Shown here in pieces: positions 1 through 9,306 of a DNA stretch of 64,000 bases. Below the pieces are notes generated by a model. That model was not told where the DNA came from. It made no database searches and saw only the letters and a program-made list of their open reading frames with translations. Origin of the DNA: Cyanobacteria bacterium FACHB-63 (GTDB taxonomy: Bacteria; Cyanobacteriota; Cyanobacteriia; Leptolyngbyales; Leptolyngbyaceae); contig JACJNX010000077.1 in NCBI GenBank assembly GCA_014695255.1, positions 1 to 64,000 on the forward strand. Direction: 5' to 3'. Positions within the stretch are counted from its first letter, which is position 1, and every line of letters begins with the position of its first letter. Made by a program: the position numbers and the translations under genes.

Positions 1-1
1 G

Positions 2-1303
2 AAAGAAGACTTGGCAACGCTGCAAAAGCTGCAAGAGCAGTTTGCGGCAGAGTTAGCGACGCTGCGAGGACGGGTGGATGCGTTAGAAGCGCGCACCACG
101 ACTTTAGAGAAGCAGCAATTCTCGACCACGACGAAACTGCAAGGGGAAGCAATCTTCTCGATCTCTGGTGCTCAGGGCGATCAAGTCGCAGTCAACAGCT
201 TCACAGGCACTGGCGCTCCCACAGCGGCAACGCCTGAAGTTGCTGACAATACTACCTTCAGCAATCGGGTTCGTCTGAGCCTGTTAACCAGCTTTACCGG
301 AAAAGACACTTTATTAACCCGCCTGCAAGCTCGCAACATCCCGAACTTCGGCGGCGCAACCGTAACTGGCACGAACATGGCACGCCTGTCTTACGAAGGT
401 GGCGGCCCTTCCGGCAACCAAGTTGGCATCGACAAACTGTTCTACCGCTTCCCGATCGGCAACGGTGGACAAATCACGCTCGATGCATTCGGCGGTGAAT
501 TCTACAACAATATGCCGAACTTCAACCCCTTGCTGGCAAGCGACGGTCAAGGGTCAATCTCCCGCTTTGGTCGATTCAACCCGGTCTACCGTGCTGCTGC
601 TGGGGGTACAGGGGTGACGCTCAACTATCCGTTGGGCAACGCGCTCACCGTCTCTCTCGGCTACCTTGCTAGCAACGCCAACAACCCAGGCGATCGATTT
701 GGGTTGTTCGATGGCTCGAATGCTGCGATCGCTCAGCTAGGCTTCAAACCTGCTAGCAACATCGACCTGGGCTTAACCTATGTCCGCTCCTACACCAACT
801 TTGCGGCTGGAGATGCTGGCTCGATCAACGTCTCTCAGGGCTTAGTGGGTGCAACCGGGAGCGCCTTGGCAAATGCTCCATTTGGTAACGTGGCAACCAG
901 CGCCAACAACTTTGGGGTTCAAGGTGCATTCCGCATCACGCCAAACTTCACGCTGGCTGCTTGGGGTGGATACACTCAAGCCTTCAGAGAAAGTCCTCTT
1001 CCCTCTGCGACAGGTCGTCGTGCTGAGGCTTGGAACTGGGCAGTTTCTCTGGCATTCCCAGACTTGGGCGGTAAGGGCAACTTAGCAGGCATTATTTTTG
1101 GAGTCCCGCCGAGAGCCGCTTCGCTGAATGTCGCGGGTCGCCGTGACTTCGATGTGTCCTACCACTTGGAAGGACTGTATCGCCTCCGCCTCAACCAAAA
1201 TCTCTCAATCACACCAGGCATCATCGTGATCCTCAATCCCGAACACAATGAAGCGAACCGTGCCGTTTATGTCGGTACGATTCGGACGACCTTCACGTTC
1301 TAA
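2..1303 (+). CDS. Cyanobacterial outer-membrane porin (OprB/SomA type), 5'-truncated by the window edge
   Basis: The frame is open to the left edge, so only the C-terminal part is present. The visible protein starts with a heptad-like coiled coil (about residues 1-35) and continues with glycine- and aromatic-rich alternating strands of a beta-barrel. It ends in RTTFTF, with a terminal Phe typical of proteins inserted by the BAM machinery. In the family, an N-terminal SLH domain binds peptidoglycan-linked polymer and precedes the coiled coil; here it would lie upstream of the window. The role is passive transport of ions and small solutes across the outer membrane; databases often call these iron-uptake porins. 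A rho-independent terminator follows. The TTG at position 11 is not a credible start because the frame continues upstream. Confidence 0.88.
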   Translation, partial: KEDLATLQKLQEQFAAELATLRGRVDALEARTTTLEKQQFSTTTKLQGEAIFSISGAQGDQVAVNSFTGTGAPTAATPEVADNTTFSNRVRLSLLTSFTGKDTLLTRLQARNIPNFGGATVTGTNMARLSYEGGGPSGNQVGIDKLFYRFPIGNGGQITLDAFGGEFYNNMPNFNPLLASDGQGSISRFGRFNPVYRAAAGGTGVTLNYPLGNALTVSLGYLASNANNPGDRFGLFDGSNAAIAQLGFKPASNIDLGLTYVRSYTNFAAGDAGSINVSQGLVGATGSALANAPFGNVATSANNFGVQGAFRITPNFTLAAWGGYTQAFRESPLPSATGRRAEAWNWAVSLAFPDLGGKGNLAGIIFGVPPRAASLNVAGRRDFDVSYHLEGLYRLRLNQNLSITPGIIVILNPEHNEANRAVYVGTIRTTFTF

Positions 1304-1346
1304 TCGGATTCCAGCTTGATTGCTCACGCGGCGTATGATCGCCTGC

Positions 1347-1376
1347 AAAGCCTCGCAACTTGCGGGGCTTTTTTAT
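1347..1376 (+). terminator. Rho-independent terminator after the porin gene
   Basis: AAAGCCTCGC and GCGGGGCTTT pair with one G-T wobble around a short loop and run directly into a T tract. It lies 44 nt after the porin stop, so it separates the porin from the Rrf2 gene. Confidence 0.85.
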
Positions 1377-1417
1377 TACATTTGGAAAACCTGCAAAACC
1401 CTAGTGTTAAACCGGAG

Positions 1418-1423
1418 TATACT
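1418..1423 (+). promoter_or_regulatory. Candidate -10 box (TATACT) for the Rrf2-cysK unit
   Basis: TATACT sits 36 nt before the GTG start of the Rrf2 gene and after the porin terminator. No good -35 hexamer is visible at 17 nt, which would fit an activator-dependent or autoregulated promoter. Sequence match only. Confidence 0.35.
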
Positions 1424-1459
1424 AAAAGGAGCTTGTTAACCTGATCCCAGAGTGTACCC

Positions 1460-1906
1460 GTGGAGATTTCCTGTAAGAGTGAGTATGCGCTACTTGCGCT
1501 AATTGAGCTATCTGTCGCTTATGATAGTGGCGATCCTCTGCAAATTCGACAGATTTCCGCTCAGCAAAATATTCCCGATCGCTATCTCGAACAACTGCTG
1601 GCGACCCTGCGACGCGGTGGAATTGTGCGATCGCAGCGGGGCGCAAAAGGCGGATACCTACTCGCGCGGGAACCGTGGAAAATTACGCTCTTTGAAGTGT
1701 TAGCTTGTCTTGAAGGCTTTGATAGCCAACCGATCGACCAGGAAACCGCACTCAAATCCGGCAAAACTCTAGAAGGATCGATCGTGTGCGAGATTTGGCA
1801 AGAGGCGAACGATGCAGCAAACGCAGTGTTTCAGAAATACACGCTGAAGGATTTGCGTGAGCGCCGCGATTCCCGCCGCCAGCTCGATTTCATGTATTAC
1901 ATTTGA
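1460..1906 (+). CDS. Rrf2-family transcriptional regulator
   Basis: A 148-residue winged-helix regulator. The N-terminal half has the Rrf2 signature: a helix reading SEYALLALIEL, a recognition region around residues 38-60 (IPDRYLEQLLATLRRGGIV) and the wing GAKGGYLLA. The three closely spaced cysteines that hold a [2Fe-2S] cluster in IscR are absent; cysteines are only at 5, 83 and 110. That places it nearer the CymR-like, cluster-free branch, which controls cysteine metabolism in Firmicutes. The cysteine synthase gene follows on the same strand 75 nt downstream, supporting sulfur control (inference). The start is GTG at 1460; no better in-frame start fits the conserved N-terminus. Confidence 0.85.
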   Translation: MEISCKSEYALLALIELSVAYDSGDPLQIRQISAQQNIPDRYLEQLLATLRRGGIVRSQRGAKGGYLLAREPWKITLFEVLACLEGFDSQPIDQETALKSGKTLEGSIVCEIWQEANDAANAVFQKYTLKDLRERRDSRRQLDFMYYI

Positions 1907-1981
1907 TCTGCTGCTGTGGATCGGATGATTGTTCCGCTACTGTTCTCTTCTGTTATCCGAACTTTTCACCCCCCTTGTCTT

Positions 1982-2947
1982 ATGCGTATTGCTCAGAATG
2001 TCACTGCTTTAATTGGACACACGCCCCTAGTTCAACTCAATCGTATTCCTCAAGCCGAGGGATGCGTCGCTCGAATTGTGGTCAAACTCGAAGGCATGAA
2101 TCCCTCTGCTTCGGTTAAGGATCGAATTGGCATCAGCATGATTCAAGCGGCTGAGCGTGAGGGCTTGATTTCACCTGGAAAAACGGTTTTAGTTGAGCCG
2201 ACTTCTGGAAACACTGGAATTGCTCTAGCGATGGCAGCAGCAGCAAAAGGGTATCGATTAATTCTGACCATGCCGGAAACCATGAGTTCGGAACGTCGAT
2301 CGATGCTGAGAGCTTACGGAGCCGAATTAGAACTGACTCCGGGAATTGAAGGAATGGCAGGCTGTATTCAGCGAGCGCAGCATATTGTGGATACGACTCC
2401 GCATGCGTATATGCTGCAACAGTTTCGCAATCCCGCCAATCCCCAAATTCACCGAGAAACGACGGCTGCGGAAATTTGGGAAGATACCGAAGGCGAGGTC
2501 GATTTCATCGTGGCGGGAATCGGGACGGGCGGAACGATTACGGGCGTTGCAGAAGTGATTAAACAGCGCAAACCAAGCTTCAAGGCGATCGCCGTTGAAC
2601 CTATGAACAGTCCGGTTTTATCGGGTGGACGACCGGGGCCGCACAAAATTCAAGGGATTGGAGCCGGATTCGTGCCGCCTGTACTGAATGTCGAGCTGAT
2701 CGACGAAGTGATCTCGGTGTCGGATGACGACGCGATCGCCTATAGCCGACGGATGGCGCGGGAGGAAGGCTTGCTGTCTGGAATTTCCAGCGGTGCGGCA
2801 TTGAAAGCAGCGATCGAACTGGGCAAGCGTCCTGAGAATGCAGGCAAGCTGATCGTGATGATTCAACCGAGCTTTGGGGAGCGATACCTCAGTACGGCAC
2901 TGTTTCAAGATCCAGAGTTAACGATGCCTGCGATGCTGAATGGTTAA
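1982..2947 (+). CDS. cysK: Cysteine synthase (O-acetylserine sulfhydrylase)
   Basis: A 321-residue PLP enzyme that joins O-acetylserine and sulfide to give cysteine in the cytoplasm. The PLP lysine is K46 in the motif [10 protein letters not shown]. The phosphate-binding loop PTSGNTGIA is at about 73-81, and the glycine-rich [10 protein letters not shown] cofactor loop lies mid-protein. Family length is about 310-325 residues. The open frame extends 22 codons upstream to a GTG, but that extension is not CysK-like, while the ATG at 1982 gives the standard N-terminus [17 protein letters not shown]. It follows an Rrf2 regulator. No serine acetyltransferase gene lies beside it. Cystathionine-beta-synthase-like paralogues are an unlikely alternative. 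Confidence 0.93.
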   Translation: MRIAQNVTALIGHTPLVQLNRIPQAEGCVARIVVKLEGMNPSASVKDRIGISMIQAAEREGLISPGKTVLVEPTSGNTGIALAMAAAAKGYRLILTMPETMSSERRSMLRAYGAELELTPGIEGMAGCIQRAQHIVDTTPHAYMLQQFRNPANPQIHRETTAAEIWEDTEGEVDFIVAGIGTGGTITGVAEVIKQRKPSFKAIAVEPMNSPVLSGGRPGPHKIQGIGAGFVPPVLNVELIDEVISVSDDDAIAYSRRMAREEGLLSGISSGAALKAAIELGKRPENAGKLIVMIQPSFGERYLSTALFQDPELTMPAMLNG

Positions 2948-2953
2948 GGTTTT

Positions 2954-3014
2954 GGGACTAGAGAAACTGTACAAAGATAGAAATTGATTGACAAAAAAGC
3001 GTTTCTCTAGTCCC
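2954..3014. repeat. 14-bp perfect inverted repeat between cysK and the J-domain gene
   Basis: GGGACTAGAGAAAC (2954-2967) is the exact reverse complement of GTTTCTCTAGTCCC (3001-3014), with a 33-nt AT-rich loop. No T tract follows, so it is a poor terminator. It could be a small palindromic element, an mRNA 3'-end stabiliser or an operator. Confidence 0.6.
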
Positions 3015-3050
3015 TAGCCCCTCACCCCATACGCCTTTTAGAATGAGCGT

Positions 3051-3767
3051 ATGGCAACTCATACCCTCACCCACTACCAAATTCTTGACCTTGATCCGAC
3101 GGCGACCCAGACCGAGATCAAGCAAGCCTATCGACGGTTGGCGAAAGAGTTTCACCCCGATAGTAATCGCGCTACCGCAAGTCACGAGAAGATTTCTCGA
3201 ATTAACGCAGCCTATGAAGTGCTGGGCGATCCGCAGAGTCGGCGATCGTATGATCAGCAGCTTCGCTATTTGGATGCGGGACTGTCTGAAGCGGAGCTAC
3301 GATCGCGTCGCCAGCGCTCGGAAGAGGCACAAGCCCAGTACCGTAGGCAGCGAGAAGCCGAACAAAATGCAGATCACCAGCTTAAACTCTGGCTAAAACT
3401 TCATACTTCCATCAATCGCCTTTTGAATCAAATTATTCGTCCGCTAAAATCGCAGCTCAATGAACTCGCTGCCGATCCCTTTGATGACGAATTGATGGAA
3501 AATTTTCAGACCTATGTAGAAGAATGTCAGGAGTTGTTAGCAAAGGCGCAACAAACGTTTCGATCGATCCCTAACCCTCCCAGCGCCGCAAGTGCAGCCG
3601 CAAATCTCTATTACTGCCTGAATCAATTAAGCGATGGCATCGACGAGCTAGGGTACTTCACGTATAACTACGATGACCATCATCTTCGCAATGGTCGGGA
3701 ACTGTTTCGCATTGCAGAAGGACTGCGCCGAGAAGCTCAGGCTGCGGTTCGAGAAATTCCGCGTTAG
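3051..3767 (+). CDS. J-domain (DnaJ-like) co-chaperone, type III
   Basis: A 238-residue protein. Residues 7-70 form a J domain with the HPD motif at 35-37, which stimulates Hsp70 (DnaK) ATPase. There is no Gly/Phe region, zinc finger or DnaJ C-terminal domain, so it is a type III J-protein. The middle (about 80-125) is charged and Gln/Arg-rich, a likely coiled coil. The rest is helical and not recognised; it probably selects the client. It is soluble, with no signal peptide. The start ATG at 3051 gives the canonical LTHYQILDLDP opening. Confidence 0.85.
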   Translation: MATHTLTHYQILDLDPTATQTEIKQAYRRLAKEFHPDSNRATASHEKISRINAAYEVLGDPQSRRSYDQQLRYLDAGLSEAELRSRRQRSEEAQAQYRRQREAEQNADHQLKLWLKLHTSINRLLNQIIRPLKSQLNELAADPFDDELMENFQTYVEECQELLAKAQQTFRSIPNPPSAASAAANLYYCLNQLSDGIDELGYFTYNYDDHHLRNGRELFRIAEGLRREAQAAVREIPR

Positions 3768-3873
3768 TCAGCGAGAAAGCTGTGAATTGATTAAAATTCC
3801 CCTGTCACACTGCTGGGAAGAAATTAAGCGATGGCAGTTTCCTCAGCTTTAAGTTGACATCGCTACATTTTGC

Positions 3874-5001
3874 TTAGAAATAGGACTGTAAAACTCCCCG
3901 TCGCCGCACATCTAACGTGGCACAGTGGAACGAACCACCGAAGGCTGGATATTCATGAAATGGACAGGGAATTGGCTCAAATCCGTATTCTTTCAGCGTC
4001 TTCATCATTGAGGTTTGATTCTTTTCGACAATGACCCGTTTCTCATCCAACATCAGCATATTTAAGCTGATCCAATTACTGGTGAGTGAGACATAACTTG
4101 ATAATTGTCCCGGATTCGGCTCAGGGGGTGGAGCAATGATAATGTCCCACGATCTAAACATTGGAGGCAGCATTTCAGGCTCAATGTAGTTAGGATTAAT
4201 CAACAACTTACCTGGAGCCAGAGGCATAAAGGTACTATCAATGTGCATCGGTGTTCGGCACTTTGTTTGAATGATGTGAATGCGGTATTGATCGCCTAAA
4301 TGTCGTTGCATCCAGGTAATCCCTGCGAGATTAGTGACATTGCTAAGTTGGACAAAGATATCTTGACCACAGCGAATGAAATCGGCGGCATCGAACACAG
4401 GTTCAGATTCGTTGATCACATACCGCATTGATTCACCCGGTTCGGGAACCGTGTAGTTGTAATCGTAGAGATTATCGAGCAACATCGGTTTAGGCGCAGC
4501 AGTCCAGCGTGCCCCTTGTGCAAAATATTCTTGGAACAACGATCGATACGCATAGCTTTCAAAGAAGCGAGATCGCCATGCCATTGGCGTTTCTATAATT
4601 TCGTTGCCGATGACGATAAAGCCATCTCTAGGGCAGGCAACACAGTGACCCCGTGAAGACCAATAGGGCGTTTTGTAGGTCGCAGAAAAATTGAGAACGT
4701 CAGGGCGACGGACGGTAACGCCTTCTGCTTGCAGAATATGAATAAACTCATCGAGCTGCTTCTGTGCCCGTTTAATTAAAAACTTTGGATAAGGCATCCC
4801 GCCAAAAAATTTGAGCAATCTAGCGGACTTTTTTGGAATATTAAAGGTAACAGCGGGATGACTAGGGGGAATCGTTGCACCTTCTAATCGTCCCACAATG
4901 ACTTCTTCTAGTGGGTCCCATGAATTGTAGGAATTAACGGGACAAGTCGATGGTTGTTGTGAATTATTCTTGATGCTTTGCGAGGCAGTAGTTTCGGTCA
5001 T
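3874..5001 (-). CDS. Amidinotransferase of the arginine:glycine (GATM/StrB/CyrA) family
   Basis: A 375-residue protein covering the whole fold (family about 350-420). It matches L-arginine:glycine amidinotransferase strongly: SYNSWDPLEEVIVGR at 24-38, FDAADFIR at 203-210, MHIDSTF at 252-258 and GGSFHC at 355-360. The catalytic set is complete: Asp204, His253 and Cys360 match Asp254, His303 and Cys407 of the human enzyme, including the 49-residue Asp-His spacing. Such enzymes move an amidino group from arginine to an amine acceptor. The acceptor cannot be told here: Met252 matches human Met302, but Thr250 replaces the substrate-contacting Asn300. No PKS/NRPS or other pathway genes adjoin it, so a cylindrospermopsin- or saxitoxin-like role is not supported. 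Confidence 0.85.
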   Translation of the reverse strand: MTETTASQSIKNNSQQPSTCPVNSYNSWDPLEEVIVGRLEGATIPPSHPAVTFNIPKKSARLLKFFGGMPYPKFLIKRAQKQLDEFIHILQAEGVTVRRPDVLNFSATYKTPYWSSRGHCVACPRDGFIVIGNEIIETPMAWRSRFFESYAYRSLFQEYFAQGARWTAAPKPMLLDNLYDYNYTVPEPGESMRYVINESEPVFDAADFIRCGQDIFVQLSNVTNLAGITWMQRHLGDQYRIHIIQTKCRTPMHIDSTFMPLAPGKLLINPNYIEPEMLPPMFRSWDIIIAPPPEPNPGQLSSYVSLTSNWISLNMLMLDEKRVIVEKNQTSMMKTLKEYGFEPIPCPFHEYPAFGGSFHCATLDVRRRGVLQSYF

Positions 5002-5061
5002 GCTTTTTTCGTTAAAGATTTAGGAACGCACAGGTCTTTCTACTTTCAGAAACCTACCTAA

Positions 5062-5259
5062 ACAACAAGAATTTTCCTACTTGCAAGACACATTGTGCAA
5101 GTAGTTCCTCAGCCGATCGTTCAGAAAACTGCTCGTTCCTATGTCGCATTAGACAACCGGGGGAGCATTCAAGGACATCCGCCAGCACTCATCTATGGCA
5201 CTTCCCACTTTGATGGACATTTCTATACCTCTCAGGCAATTCCGCGTTACGCTGAGTAA
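5062..5259 (+). pseudogene. Possible remnant of a protein gene (C-terminal fragment, unidentified)
   Basis: About 65 codons stay open from the stop at 5059 to TAA at 5257. The translation (for example SYVALDNRGSIQGHPPALIY and FDGHFYTSQAIPRYAE) has protein-like composition, rich in Gly/His/Tyr/Phe. There is no ribosome-binding site and no good start; a GTG at 5095 is the best. It may be the tail of a gene whose 5' part is lost. The family is not recognised, and chance is possible. Confidence 0.3.
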
Positions 5260-5294
5260 TTTTGTTCAGTAAGAAATGATGCAGGGTAATCTAC

Positions 5295-5349
5295 TTTGTT
5301 GTGGCACATTTGTTGTGGCACAGCACTACAGACAAGCTGTGCCACAACA
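5295..5349. repeat. Compact repeat: two tandem 14-mers plus an inverted copy
   Basis: TTTGTTGTGGCACA occurs twice head to tail (5295-5308, 5309-5322). The second copy then forms a 13-bp perfect hairpin with CTGTGCCACAACA (5337-5349) over a 13-nt loop. On the plus strand GGTTTTTA follows, so the hairpin could terminate transcription from the left. It lies just beyond the 3' end of the minus-strand cupin gene. Confidence 0.65.
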
Positions 5350-5357
5350 GCCGGTTT

Positions 5358-5696
5358 TTACTCGTCGCGCCCATGCACTTGAGCAGGCGGACTGGTTGCC
5401 TCGATCGCGGTAAACGATTCCAAAATTTTGTAGCTATGGCTTGCACCTTTAGGCACGACCCAAGAGTTTCCTGGCTCTAAAAGCACCATTTGCCCCTCAA
5501 GATGCAACTCAGCTTTACCCTGAATCACATATCCAACCGTTTCATATTCTCGTTGAGTTGCAGGCTTGGCATCCGCAGGTGGCTCATTCTCCCACAAGCG
5601 CATGGAAAGGCTTTTGCCAGAGGCGAGGTATTTCTGTCCCATTTCGCCTGTTGGTGAGAACTGAGCATCGACTTTTTTAACGCTAGTGTCTGTCAT
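5358..5696 (-). CDS. Small single-domain cupin protein
   Basis: A 112-residue protein with one cupin barrel. Motif 1 region ETVGYVIQGKAELHLEG is at about 52-68, and motif 2 region PGNSWVVPKGASHSY at about 75-89. Only one of the usual motif-1 histidines is visible, so the metal site may be weak or absent. Cytoplasmic, with no signal peptide. Cupins this size act as small-molecule binding, isomerase or dioxygenase domains; no substrate can be named. It stands alone on its strand and ends near a repeat-rich, possibly decayed stretch. Confidence 0.75.
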   Translation of the reverse strand: MTDTSVKKVDAQFSPTGEMGQKYLASGKSLSMRLWENEPPADAKPATQREYETVGYVIQGKAELHLEGQMVLLEPGNSWVVPKGASHSYKILESFTAIEATSPPAQVHGRDE

Positions 5697-5793
5697 AAGG
5701 ATTCCTCAATGATGCGATCAGCCTAAAGTGCATCAAGAAGACATACCTCTTGCTTTGGGTCGATCGTGCCCTAGATACGGTGGGCATCGCTGA

Positions 5794-5826
5794 TCAATAA
5801 AGCTGCCATCAATGCCACTTTATTGA
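5794..5826. repeat. 9-bp inverted repeat upstream of the alpha/beta hydrolase gene
   Basis: TCAATAAAG (5794-5802) pairs with CTTTATTGA (5818-5826) over a 15-nt loop. It lies between the divergent cupin and hydrolase genes and could be an operator or a decayed element. No T tract follows. Confidence 0.4.
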
Positions 5827-5908
5827 GTAATGCTAAGACTCCCAATCTGTTGAGTTGGCGGTGTCATGATGGAAATAGCGTGACTCCGAAACCGGAGGGA
5901 AGTTGCAG

Positions 5909-6715
5909 ATGATGAGTCGGGTTCTCGATCGCCATCATACTCAGGTGGTTGGTCAAGGTGAACAAACCTTGGTGTTTGCTCATGGATTTGGTACGGATCA
6001 AACCGCTTGGCGTAATCAGGTTGCGGCGTTTGAACCGTTCTATCGCATCGTTTTGTTTGATCATATCGGTGCGGGTCGATCGGATATGAGTGCCTACAGC
6101 CCTCGTCGCTATCGATCTTTGTACAGCTACGCGGAAGATGTGCTGGAACTTTGTGCAGAACTACGGTTAAACGATGTGATTTTTGTGGGGCATTCGGTCA
6201 GCGGCATGGTGGGAATGCTGGCGGCAGTGCTTGATCCAGCGCGATTTCGTCAGTTGGTGCTCATTAGTGCCTCACCTCGATATTTGAATGATCCAGCAGA
6301 CAATTACATTGGGGGATTTGAGCAATTCGATCTCGATGCGCTCTATGCGGCGATGTCTGCCAATTACTATGCTTGGGCGAGTGGCTTTGCACCCTTGGCA
6401 ATGCGGAACCCAGAGCGCCCAGAGTTAGCGATCGAGTTTGCCGAATCGCTCTCCGCCATTCGTCCCGATGTCGCGCAATCCGTATCGCGGGTGATTTTTC
6501 AGTCGGATCACCGCGCTGAACTTCCCAAGCTCAATGTGCCAACAGTCATTCTTCAGGCAAATAATGACATTGCGGTGCCGCCCCAAGTTGGCAAATACAT
6601 GGCAGAGAAAATTCCTCAAGCTGAACTCATTCCCATTGATGCAGAGGGGCATCTTCCACATCTCAGTGCGCCTGCTTTGGTGACAAGAACACTGGCAGAA
6701 TGTTTTACCACTTAA
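5909..6715 (+). CDS. RsbQ/KAI2-like alpha/beta hydrolase
   Basis: An alpha/beta-hydrolase of 268 residues. The nucleophile elbow is GHSVSGMVG, the acid is in QANNDIAVP and the histidine is in [10 protein letters not shown], so the Ser-Asp-His triad is complete. Size and motif spelling match RsbQ of Bacillus and its plant relatives KAI2/D14, which bind or hydrolyse a small hydrophobic ligand and signal to a partner. RsbQ works with the PAS phosphatase RsbP; here the partner is probably the hybrid kinase whose ATG lies inside this gene (16-nt overlap). Start: GGAGGGA at 5894-5900 is 8 nt before the ATG at 5909, and too close to the upstream TTG at 5903. Confidence 0.87.
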   Translation: MMSRVLDRHHTQVVGQGEQTLVFAHGFGTDQTAWRNQVAAFEPFYRIVLFDHIGAGRSDMSAYSPRRYRSLYSYAEDVLELCAELRLNDVIFVGHSVSGMVGMLAAVLDPARFRQLVLISASPRYLNDPADNYIGGFEQFDLDALYAAMSANYYAWASGFAPLAMRNPERPELAIEFAESLSAIRPDVAQSVSRVIFQSDHRAELPKLNVPTVILQANNDIAVPPQVGKYMAEKIPQAELIPIDAEGHLPHLSAPALVTRTLAECFTT

Positions 6716-9306
6716 CTCGATCTGATCGTTCTCCTGAACGACTTCCGACGTTTGCACCTTTGATTTTGGCACTGACGGCGGCTGGATTCGGATTAGAACT
6801 GCTGGGGCAAGCGCCGCTTGTTTTGCTTGCTGCTCCGATATGGTTCGCGCTTTGTGTGTTGTTGCCGCGATCGCGGTGGATGAGTTTGCTCGGATTCGGT
6901 GCTTTATTGAACCCTGAAGTTTTACCCCAGCAAGCCGTGGCGTTAGGATTGGTGGGGGTGTTGGGGATGGGGGTGCGATCGTACCTTTTGCGGCAAGAAT
7001 GGCAACGGGCATCTGAGGCAATGTTGGCATCGCTGATTCAAGATGAAGCGGCGATGACTCCAGAACAAGCGATGACGGGCGCACTGTCTCGGCTGAAGGA
7101 GTTTGCCGGAGCGACAGGCGCGATCGCGCTGCGTCAGTTGGATGAAGTCACAGCGGAAGCGCTGGTAGCATTACCGGAGACAGCGCTGCCCGCTCAGTTG
7201 ACAACGCCGACCTTGTTTGCAGAAGCGATCGCCCAAAATCAATGTCTTTACTACCCAGATTATGCTTTGGTTCCTCAAGCTTCTCCGGCTTTGTTAGCGC
7301 AGGGAGTGCGATCGATCGCGGTGCTACCGTTGCAGCAGCTTGAAAACGTCAAAGGTGCGATTCTGCTGCTGTGGGATCGGCGCGTTGAACCTTCTACGTC
7401 CTTGAAGCAGTTTCTTGAATCTCTGCGGGGTGGATTGAGTAATCTGCTGAGATTTCAGGATCTAACGCTGCGGTTCGATAAGCTGCAAGCTCGATTTGAG
7501 GCGATGCTGGAAACGATTCCTCAAGGAATTGTCTTTATGGATGAAAGCGGCGAACAGGGATGGATCAACCAAACCGCAGCCAGCTATCTGAAGTTAAATC
7601 ATGGTGCGGTGGAGCCGAGTGAGATCGCTCAAGCGATGATTGCACTGCGTCTAAATGCCGAGAATCAAGCTGAAATTACGGCGCAAGCGGCTGGATTGTT
7701 CGCCCATCCTGATGCCGAAGTTCGTGACTGGCACTGGCTGTTTAGTCAACCGGACGCGATCGTGCTGAGCCTTTCTAGTACGCCGACTCAGGTACATGAT
7801 GTGCCCGGTCGCTTGTGGGTGTTCGACAACATTACAGAGCGCAAGCAGGCAGAACAGGCAATGCAGACAGCACGAGAACTGGCGGAATCGGCAACCCGCG
7901 CGAAAAGCGAATTTTTAGCCAACATGAGCCACGAAATCCGCACGCCGCTCAACGGCATTCTGGGATATGCACAAATTTTAGAAAAAGACCGCACATTAAA
8001 TGAGCTTCAGAAAAAGGGACTCGTCACGATTCGACAATGCGGAGAACATCTGCTGACCCTAATAAACGACTTACTCGACTTGTCTAAAATCGAAGCTCAG
8101 AAAATGGAGCTTGCACCGACAGAGCTGCATTTTCCTGCGTTTTTGGAAGCGATCGCGGATATCTGTCGAGTCCGCGCTGAGCAGAAGAAAATTACTCTGA
8201 CCTATCAAACCTTATCACCGCTCCCTGAATTTGTGTATGCAGATGAAAAACGCTTGCGCCAAATTTTGCTCAACATTTTAGGCAATGCGGTCAAGTTTAC
8301 TGAAGGTGGCGGTGTGCTGTTTACGGTTGGCGTGGTTGAGAGTTCAGTCAAGGATGCAAAAGTTCGCTTTGAGATTCAAGATACCGGAATTGGAATTGCT
8401 CCAGAACAGCTAGAAGCGATTTTTTCGCCGTTTAAGCAGGTTGGAGACCACGATCGCAAAACCGAAGGCACCGGATTAGGACTTTCGATCAGTCGCCAAC
8501 TGGTGCAAATCATGGGTTCAGAAGTGCAGGTTAGAAGCACACCCGGAAAAGGCAGCACGTTCTGGTTTGAATTAGACTTGCCGAAAGTAGAACTTCGATC
8601 GCTTGAATCGAATCGGTATCTGTCGAATCAACGCGCTATTGTGGGGTATGCGGGCAGGACTCGCACTGTGTTAGTTGTAGACGATCAGTGGGCAAATCGA
8701 TCAATTCTAGTGCATCTGTTAGAACCGCTCGGATTTAACCTAATCGAAGCCGAAAACGGTCAAGAAGGACTCGAAAAAGCGCACCAGATTAAACCGGATG
8801 TGATTTTGCTCGATCTCGTTATGCCCGTCATGGATGGATTTGAGGCAGTGCGACAAATCCGTCAATCTTCGGAGATTCGCGATACGATCGTGGTTGCCAC
8901 ATCCGCCAGTGTTTTTGGCTATAACCAGCAAGCAAGCCAAGCTTCAGGTTGTAATGGTTTTGTTTCTAAGCCCGTTCGAGAAGCAGAACTACTGACTCAA
9001 CTTCAAACTCATCTCAATCTAGAGTGGCAGTACGAAGCGGAATCAGAGCCTCTTGTAGACGTGGCGATCGCGCAAGACCCAGCAAAAACGTTGATTGCTC
9101 CGCCTCAGACCGAACTCGACGCGCTCCTCAATCTCGCCAGAATGGGTGATCTCAAAGGAATCCTTGAGCAAGCCACTCATTTAGAACAGCAAAATCCTGA
9201 ATGGGTTTCGTTTGCAGCACAGCTGCGGCACCTCGCGCAAGGATTTAAAGAACGTCAAATTCTGGAATTGATTAAACGCTATCAGAAGGATAGCCATGAA
9301 CTCTAA
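6700..9306 (+). CDS. Membrane-anchored hybrid sensor histidine kinase (TM-GAF-PAS-HisKA-HATPase-REC)
   Basis: An 868-residue protein. Hydrophobic segments fill about residues 17-96 (three or four membrane spans with hardly any periplasmic loop). A GAF-like domain follows (about 107-250), then PAS (about 265-375), HisKA with His411 in [15 protein letters not shown], HATPase (about 515-640, GTGLGLSIS box) and a receiver with phospho-acceptor Asp705. A helical tail of about 90 residues could be a phosphotransfer or dimer region. The missing periplasmic loop suggests sensing in or near the membrane or through the cytosolic GAF/PAS. It overlaps the hydrolase gene by 16 nt and the next kinase by 11 nt, so the three are translationally coupled. 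Its kinase core closely resembles that at 21730-24441. Confidence 0.9.
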   Translation: MFYHLTRSDRSPERLPTFAPLILALTAAGFGLELLGQAPLVLLAAPIWFALCVLLPRSRWMSLLGFGALLNPEVLPQQAVALGLVGVLGMGVRSYLLRQEWQRASEAMLASLIQDEAAMTPEQAMTGALSRLKEFAGATGAIALRQLDEVTAEALVALPETALPAQLTTPTLFAEAIAQNQCLYYPDYALVPQASPALLAQGVRSIAVLPLQQLENVKGAILLLWDRRVEPSTSLKQFLESLRGGLSNLLRFQDLTLRFDKLQARFEAMLETIPQGIVFMDESGEQGWINQTAASYLKLNHGAVEPSEIAQAMIALRLNAENQAEITAQAAGLFAHPDAEVRDWHWLFSQPDAIVLSLSSTPTQVHDVPGRLWVFDNITERKQAEQAMQTARELAESATRAKSEFLANMSHEIRTPLNGILGYAQILEKDRTLNELQKKGLVTIRQCGEHLLTLINDLLDLSKIEAQKMELAPTELHFPAFLEAIADICRVRAEQKKITLTYQTLSPLPEFVYADEKRLRQILLNILGNAVKFTEGGGVLFTVGVVESSVKDAKVRFEIQDTGIGIAPEQLEAIFSPFKQVGDHDRKTEGTGLGLSISRQLVQIMGSEVQVRSTPGKGSTFWFELDLPKVELRSLESNRYLSNQRAIVGYAGRTRTVLVVDDQWANRSILVHLLEPLGFNLIEAENGQEGLEKAHQIKPDVILLDLVMPVMDGFEAVRQIRQSSEIRDTIVVATSASVFGYNQQASQASGCNGFVSKPVREAELLTQLQTHLNLEWQYEAESEPLVDVAIAQDPAKTLIAPPQTELDALLNLARMGDLKGILEQATHLEQQNPEWVSFAAQLRHLAQGFKERQILELIKRYQKDSHEL

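Noticed and set aside
1916-1981. Longer start of cysK at GTG 1916
   Set aside because: The 22 extra codons do not resemble any CysK N-terminus, and ATG 1982 gives the conserved opening.
3874-5001. Reading the amidinotransferase as part of a cyanotoxin cluster
   Set aside because: Neighbours are housekeeping or unrelated genes; no PKS, NRPS or sulfotransferase genes are present, and the family also has non-toxin members.
5740-5840. Minus-strand peptide fragment reading DGSFIDQRCPPYLGHD, considered as a transposase remnant
   Set aside because: Too short, stops close by, no inverted terminal repeats or target-site duplication; could be chance.
6700-9306. GAF domain of the first hybrid kinase as a second bilin sensor
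   Set aside because: It has no Cys-His or DXCF motif, so only the GAF of the following gene qualifies.
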